Below are positions 59,959 to 64,000 of a stretch of DNA of 64,000 nt, piece after piece. A model generated the notes under the pieces. That model did not search any database and was not told the DNA's origin. It worked only from the letters and a program-made list of their open reading frames with translations. The DNA is from Iodidimonas nitroreducens (GTDB lineage: Bacteria; Pseudomonadota; Alphaproteobacteria; Sphingomonadales; Rhodothalassiaceae): positions 38,497 to 102,496 of the forward strand of contig BAYV01000008.1 in NCBI GenBank assembly GCA_000710935.1. The letters run 5' to 3'. A program made the position numbers and the translations under genes. How positions within the stretch are numbered: position 1 is the stretch's first letter; the number at the start of each line of letters is the position of its first letter.

Positions 59959-60849
59959 ATGACACAGACTGGAAAACCGCGCAAAAATCACCCCTCTCGG
60001 CCAAAATCTGCGCCCGGACAAAAGCGCATGGCAAGGCCCGATCCCAACCAAAAAACCGGGGGCAATCACAAAACCGGGGCTGATCATAAACCCAAGGCTT
60101 ATCATCGGCCATCCCCGCCCGGCGGATTATTGATCCATGGCCGCCATGCGGTGATCGCGGCTTTGGCCAATCCCGCCCGCCACACCATCCGCCTCCATGC
60201 CACAGAAGCCGCCCACAAAGCCTTGGGGGCCGAAATCGACATCCCCCAAAGTCTGGCCGTCCGGCTGACCGATCCGCGCAGTCTGGCTGCCATGGTGCCC
60301 GCCGAAACCCCAACCCAGGGCCTTGTTCTGGAAGCCCATCCTTTGCCGCCGCGCAGCCTCCATGATTTTCCGCCCCAAAAGGAAGGCCGGTCCCTGATCA
60401 TCATGCTCGATCAGGTGGAAGATCCCCATAATGTGGGGGCGATCCTGCGCAGTGCAGCGGTTTTTGGGGCGCAGTGTCTGATCACACAAGATCGCCATGC
60501 GCCGCCCGAATCAGGGGTTCTGGCCAAGGCGGCATCGGGCGCGCTGGATATCGTGCCCTGGGTGCGGGTGACCAATATTTCCGCCGCCCTCGATCAATTG
60601 GCAGAGATGGGTTATTGGCGCATTGGCCTTGCCGGTGAAGGCGACACCGATCTGGCACAGGTGGATTTAGGCCCGGCTCTGGTGCTGGTGCTGGGGGCTG
60701 AGGGGCGCGGCCTGCGCCCCCTGACCCGCAGCCATTGCGATATTCTGGCCAAAATTGCGCTGGCCCCCAGCCGGGGCCTGATCGACAGCCTTAATGTATC
60801 CAATGCGGCAGCCGTGGCCCTTTATGCCCTTAGCCAAAGCCAGCCCTGA
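59959..60849 (+). CDS. rlmB: 23S rRNA 2'-O-methyltransferase RlmB-like (SpoU/TrmH)
   Basis: This protein is 296 residues with a basic, low-complexity N-terminus (about 55 residues rich in Lys, His, Pro), a substrate-binding domain from LLIHGRHAVIAAL, and a SPOUT methyltransferase domain. The trefoil-knot motifs are HNVGAILRSAAVFGA, LVLGAEGRGLRPL and IDSLNVSNAAAVALY. RlmB methylates G2251 of 23S rRNA in E. coli; other TrmH paralogues are possible. ATG 59959 is preferred over an earlier in-frame ATG because of the promoter position. Confidence 0.88.
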   Translation: MTQTGKPRKNHPSRPKSAPGQKRMARPDPNQKTGGNHKTGADHKPKAYHRPSPPGGLLIHGRHAVIAALANPARHTIRLHATEAAHKALGAEIDIPQSLAVRLTDPRSLAAMVPAETPTQGLVLEAHPLPPRSLHDFPPQKEGRSLIIMLDQVEDPHNVGAILRSAAVFGAQCLITQDRHAPPESGVLAKAASGALDIVPWVRVTNISAALDQLAEMGYWRIGLAGEGDTDLAQVDLGPALVLVLGAEGRGLRPLTRSHCDILAKIALAPSRGLIDSLNVSNAAAVALYALSQSQP

Positions 60850-60881
60850 AAGAAGGGGCCGGATCGATCTGATGGTCGGGT

Positions 60882-61004
60882 TCAGTCTTTCAGCGCTTTT
60901 CGCGCACCTGCCCGCTGTTGATGAGGGCGATTGGCATGGCGGATCAACGCCAGTGGCAGATCGGTTGCAGTCAGGGTTTGGGCCAGAATGCGGGGATCAA
61001 TCAT
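60882..61004 (-). CDS. Possible 40-residue small protein
   Basis: An ATG at 61004 has AAGAAGGA eight bases upstream. It opens a 40-codon frame (MIDPRILAQTLTATDLPLAL, then a basic tail ending RKALKD). It lies in the 249-bp gap after rlmB on the opposite strand, downstream of the ABC permease gene. I know no family; the good ribosome-binding site is the main support. Confidence 0.4.
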   Translation of the reverse strand: MIDPRILAQTLTATDLPLALIRHANRPHQQRAGARKALKD

Positions 61005-61098
61005 CGAACATATCCTTCTTCTCGCTGTTGTTGCTTGATATTTATTTTTATGGTGCGGCGGGCGGCAGCGCAGGGCCACGCACCCGCCGCTTTTTGGC

Positions 61099-62046
61099 TT
61101 AGATGCTATAGCGCCGGAACCAGATGGCGCCGTAAATGAAGGCCGCCGAAATCACCAGCCCCAGCCACAGATCGGCCTGCGCAAGGCTATTGAAAAGCGG
61201 TGCAAAATCGGGGGCGGACAGGAAACGGACGAACGCGGGCATATCGGAATCGGTCATCGCCCCTGCCTTTTTGGCAAAGGAACTGCCCACAATTGCCTCC
61301 ATCATTGGCGATGCGGCGAAATGCTGGCCCACCCATCGCGCCAGATAATAGCTATCGAACAAAACCTTTTCGATCACCCCCAGAACAACCGGGGGCACCA
61401 GCGCAAACATGAAAGGCGCACGCGGGGCAAAAGAGCCGGCAAGCAGCACCCAGGCATAAATCGGCAAGGCCCACAATGCCCAGAACAGCATGTAAAAGGG
61501 CGTGTAGAGCCAATTCAGCACAATCGCCCCCAGCGGCCAGATCGCCCTCACCGGGCCGCCTTCCACCGCCCCGATCAGGCTGACCAGCAGCAAAAGCAGA
61601 AGCTGAAACACAATGCTGATAGCAATGAAGAGGGCGGGTGCCAAAAGCAGCGCCCCGGCCAGTTTGGTCATCACTTCGGCGGTATCGGACACCGGCATCG
61701 ATTTCCAGAACAGAAAGCTGCGATCCCGGCGCTCTTCATAAAGCGCCCCCAAAAGGATGAAAAAGATGATGATCGGCAGCGCCATCAGGGCAGGCATGGT
61801 CATCGTGCTCAGAAACAAAATCACGGCTCCGGCGCGCAAAGGCGCATCCATTTCCGCCAGACTATTCAATAAGCCGCCGAAATTTGAACCATGGTCTCGA
61901 TTGAGGAAATCGATATCCCCCAAGCCGAATAGAAAGGTGCCCACGGTCATCGCGGTCATCAGGGCCAGAATGATGATGGGGGCGATGATCATGCCGGATT
62001 TATGTTCGATGGTTTCCCGCCAAAGCAGGGCTTTGATCTTGCTCAT
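61099..62046 (-). CDS. ABC-2 type transporter permease
   Basis: This 315-residue membrane protein has about six hydrophobic segments. It starts MSKIKALLWRETIEHKSGM and has the EERRDRSFLFWKSMPVSDTAEVMTK loop (cited in part) seen in permeases of GntR/YtrA-linked exporters. It overlaps the ATPase stop by four bases. The substrate is unknown. Confidence 0.85.
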   Translation of the reverse strand: MSKIKALLWRETIEHKSGMIIAPIIILALMTAMTVGTFLFGLGDIDFLNRDHGSNFGGLLNSLAEMDAPLRAGAVILFLSTMTMPALMALPIIIFFILLGALYEERRDRSFLFWKSMPVSDTAEVMTKLAGALLLAPALFIAISIVFQLLLLLLVSLIGAVEGGPVRAIWPLGAIVLNWLYTPFYMLFWALWALPIYAWVLLAGSFAPRAPFMFALVPPVVLGVIEKVLFDSYYLARWVGQHFAASPMMEAIVGSSFAKKAGAMTDSDMPAFVRFLSAPDFAPLFNSLAQADLWLGLVISAAFIYGAIWFRRYSI

Positions 62047-62930
62047 TGGGCATCTCCCGACATTTTGGCGATGAAGATATCGGCAAGCGACATGCGCTTC
62101 ACCGGACCCAGAGCTTTCAAGGCCGCGCGATCCGCCCCATCAAAGCAGAATGAGGTACGGCCCAAAGCCGTGCGCTCATAAAGCGGGTGAAGGGCGCGCG
62201 CTTCGGCCAGCTTTTCAGGGCCCGTCGTCACCTCGGCAAAGCGACTTTCGAGATATTCCATCGAGGCATCGAGGGTGATCGCCCCGTCTTTGATAAAGAT
62301 CACATCGGTGAGGATATTTTCGATCTCTTCCACCTGATGGGTGGTGATGATGATGGTCCGTTCTTCATCGAAATAATCTTCTAAAAGATCACGGTAAAAC
62401 GCTTTACGAAAAAGAATATCAAGGCCCAGGGTCGGCTCGTCCAGAACCAGAAGGCGGGCATCGATCCCCATCACGATCGCCAGATGAAGCTGGGTGACCA
62501 TGCCCTTCGACAAAGCCTTGATCGGCTTGTTCATGGGAATTTTCGTGCGCTCCAGATAAGAAAGAGTTTTGGCGCGGGAAAATTTCGGATGCACGCCTTC
62601 CACATAGGATAAAAGCTGCTGCACCTTCATGAAACGCGGCAAGGTCGCCACATCGGCGATGAAGCAGATATCCTGCATCAGGGCATCGCGCTTTTTCGCC
62701 GGATCAAGGCCCAGCACCCGCACCTCGCCCTCGGCCCTTATCAGCCCTAAAACCGCATTCAATAATGTGGTTTTGCCTGCGCCATTGGCGCCGATCACCC
62801 CATAAACCCGGCCAAGGGGGATGGTGAAGGAGCAGGGCTGCAAGGCCGTGAAACGGCCATAGGATTTACGCAGGCCCTGCGCCTCGATAATGGCGGGCCG
62901 CAGGGTCGCCGCATCAGTTTGCGACATCAT
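62043..62930 (-). CDS. ABC transporter ATP-binding protein
   Basis: This 295-residue ATPase has Walker A GANGAGKTT and Walker B LLVLDEPTLGLD. The signature is degenerate, LSKGMVTQLHLAIVM, typical of ABC-2 exporters of the YtrB/CcmA kind. H-loop TTHQVEEIE follows. The ATG overlaps the GntR stop. With the permease it forms a predicted efflux or envelope-stress transporter. Confidence 0.9.
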   Translation of the reverse strand: MMSQTDAATLRPAIIEAQGLRKSYGRFTALQPCSFTIPLGRVYGVIGANGAGKTTLLNAVLGLIRAEGEVRVLGLDPAKKRDALMQDICFIADVATLPRFMKVQQLLSYVEGVHPKFSRAKTLSYLERTKIPMNKPIKALSKGMVTQLHLAIVMGIDARLLVLDEPTLGLDILFRKAFYRDLLEDYFDEERTIIITTHQVEEIENILTDVIFIKDGAITLDASMEYLESRFAEVTTGPEKLAEARALHPLYERTALGRTSFCFDGADRAALKALGPVKRMSLADIFIAKMSGDAQ

Positions 62931-63301
62931 TTCGTTCCTTCCTGTTCATCGAAAATCGCCAGCAGTCGTTCGCGATCAAGCCCCAGTGACAGGACCCGCT
63001 CCACGATGCGCGGCCATTCTTCTTGCAGAAATCGTCTGCGTTCATCTTCCAGAACCCTATGGCGCGCCCCATCGATGATGAACATGCCAAGACCCCTGCG
63101 TTTTTCCACCAGCCCCTCTGCGACCAGTTCCTGATAGGCTTTGGATGCCGTAATGGGATTGATTTGCAAATCCACGGCAATAGCCCGGACCGATGGCAGC
63201 GCTTCGCCTTCCTTGAGGTCTCCCTCGATGATGGCGTTCACAACCTTATCCCTGAGCTGCCGATAGATAGGCTGATCGTCCGTCCAATCCGACGTGATCA
63301 T
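62927..63301 (-). CDS. GntR-family regulator, YtrA subfamily
   Basis: This 124-residue protein has a winged helix-turn-helix (PIYRQLRDKVVNAIIEGDLK, LPSVRAIAVDLQINPITASKAYQEL, cited in part) and the very short C-terminal dimerisation helices of the YtrA subfamily. Members repress their own operon with adjacent ABC genes, which matches the overlapping layout here. AGGACA precedes ATG 63301. Confidence 0.9.
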   Translation of the reverse strand: MITSDWTDDQPIYRQLRDKVVNAIIEGDLKEGEALPSVRAIAVDLQINPITASKAYQELVAEGLVEKRRGLGMFIIDGARHRVLEDERRRFLQEEWPRIVERVLSLGLDRERLLAIFDEQEGTK

Positions 63302-63670
63302 GAATGTCCTTTCCCGGGCAAAACCAAAAGCGTCAAACAAACCATGAGGGGGGTGCCCACTCAGGCCCTGCACCGCTTACCCAATCGATCAAGGCTCCCA
63401 AAGCGGATCGCCGGGGGCTGCATTTGATGATGGATGCGCCCACCCCCCGATCCGCCATAAGGCAAAGTTCGCTGGCCCATGGCTGCTCCGAAGGGGGATA
63501 TTGGCAAAAGGGGTGATTGAAGGGCTAAGGGTTTTTGCATGATGTTGCTCCTCGCTGTTATGACCATCGGGCCTCTCCTCTTTTTCGGGGTCGCTTCGCC
63601 GGTGATAGCCGCGCTGTCATCGTTTTGCTGTCGTTCGTGGCGATTGATTCGTGCCATATCGCCTTGGTGT
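63302..63670 (-). other. Long leader of the gntR-ABC operon with a candidate small ORF
   Basis: These roughly 370 nt lie between the operator/promoter and gntR. On the minus strand an ATG at 63540 preceded by AGGAG (spacing 7) opens a 59-codon frame ending at 63361 (MQKPLALQSPLLPISPFGAA...). It has no recognisable family. It could be a leader peptide or chance; otherwise I see nothing in the region. Confidence 0.35.
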
Positions 63671-63706
63671 ACTAGCTTAGTAAAACACCTATACGCATAT
63701 GTCAAG
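63671..63706 (-). promoter_or_regulatory. Promoter and probable GntR/YtrA operator
   Basis: On the minus strand a perfect TTGACA (63706-63701) and TACTAA (63683-63678) are 17 bp apart. The inverted repeat TACTA-N3-TAGTA (63671-63683) covers the -10 and start site, similar to the GTACTA/TAGTAC half-sites known for YtrA-type repressors. This predicts autorepression of the gntR-ABC operon. Confidence 0.7.
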
Positions 63707-63859
63707 ACGCATCATCCCACTCGCTGAAATTTTTTGCTGAAATTTGCGTCGAAATTTTTTTGGCGCTGTGTTTTTCAATTGATTCTGTTGGCAAGCGCGC
63801 ATACGGTCCGCCGCATTATGGGCGATCAGCCTGATCTATTATGTGCTGATCATGTTTTG

Positions 63860-63935
63860 GCCGGCTTAGCTCAGTTGGTAGAGCAGTGGTTTTGTAAACC
63901 GAAGGTCGGGGGTTCGAGTCCCTCAGCCGGCACCA
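63860..63935 (+). tRNA. tRNA-Thr (anticodon UGU)
   Basis: A 76-nt cloverleaf with encoded CCA has acceptor GCCGGCT/AGCCGGC and loop TTTGTAA giving anticodon TGT. The outermost anticodon-stem pair is a G-A mismatch. It is on the opposite strand from the Tyr/Gly/Trp tRNAs. Confidence 0.95.
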
Positions 63936-63973
63936 TTTTCCCCTTCAGTTGTGATCAGAACCTCCCGGGTAAT

Positions 63974-63994
63974 CCCCCCATTTTTAATGGGGGG
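63974..63994 (+). terminator. Hairpin after tRNA-Thr, probable terminator
   Basis: CCCCCCATT-TTT-AATGGGGGG is a perfect 9-bp stem followed by TCTTCA, about 40 bp after the tRNA. The following T-tract is weak. Confidence 0.5.
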
Positions 63995-64000
63995 TCTTCA

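Noticed and set aside
63539..63727. Plus-strand frame resembling a signal peptide (MMLLLAVMTIGPLLFFGVASP)
   Set aside because: It lies across the gntR promoter and operator on the opposite strand, has no ribosome-binding site, and ends in nonsense-like sequence.

Overview
The window is a chromosomal segment of an alphaproteobacterium. This is inferred from the single huge translation/transcription locus with adk between secY and rpsM, no rpsD or rpmJ in the alpha operon, a 253-residue uL3 with an Ala/Pro-rich tail, an ATP12-family F1-ATPase assembly chaperone, and an rplQ-degQ-rarA-HAD-ATP12 gene order. The base composition is GC-rich with frequent GAT codons and GATC sites. I cannot name a genus. 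The large TonB receptor with a plug typical of Caulobacter/Sphingomonas-like bacteria and the DUF885 dipeptidase would fit orders such as Sphingomonadales or Kordiimonadales, but that is a guess.

Layout. 1-2 kb: the 3'-truncated lptC (it runs off the left edge), a short RNase D-type exonuclease, and a nu-class-like GST. 2.3-10.7 kb: a nutrient import module, with a TonB-dependent receptor and a family-5 solute-binding lipoprotein on the plus strand, tail-to-tail with a four-gene peptide-type ABC transporter (permease, permease, ATPase, ATPase) on the minus strand. 10.9-11.7 kb: a glycerol-facilitator-type aquaporin. 11.7-14.74 kb: an accessory island. It holds a restriction-endonuclease-like protein with a C-terminal four-Cys module flanked by diverged direct repeats, then a strikingly AT-rich two-gene unit, DUF262 (DGQQR) plus HEPN ribonuclease, ending at the 3' end of tRNA-Arg(CCU). 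14.9-26.7 kb: housekeeping genes (Uup-like ABC-F, kelch lipoprotein, yaaA, a Cys/Met-metabolism PLP enzyme, DUF885 peptidase, ATP12, HAD phosphatase, rarA, Do-type protease).

26.8-57.7 kb: one co-directional (minus strand) run reading secE-nusG-rplKA-rplJL-rpoBC, rpsLG-fusA-tuf, S10, spc and alpha operons, with visible internal promoters before rpsL and rpsM, a terminator after rpoC and after rplQ, and a long L10 leader. 57.8-59.9 kb: the tRNA-Tyr/tRNA-Gly/tuf2/tRNA-Trp cluster, with a second tuf almost identical to the first and a 17-bp tandem repeat between the tRNAs. 59.9-64 kb: rlmB with a probably leaderless promoter, a 40-codon small ORF, a YtrA-type GntR regulator with an ABC-2 transporter under an apparent autoregulatory operator, and tRNA-Thr(UGU).

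The part most likely to hold new biology is the AT-rich DUF262-HEPN pair (13,063-14,654), a predicted defence or toxin module in which a ParB-like NTP-sensing DUF262 protein lacking a nuclease domain is translationally coupled to a HEPN RNase.
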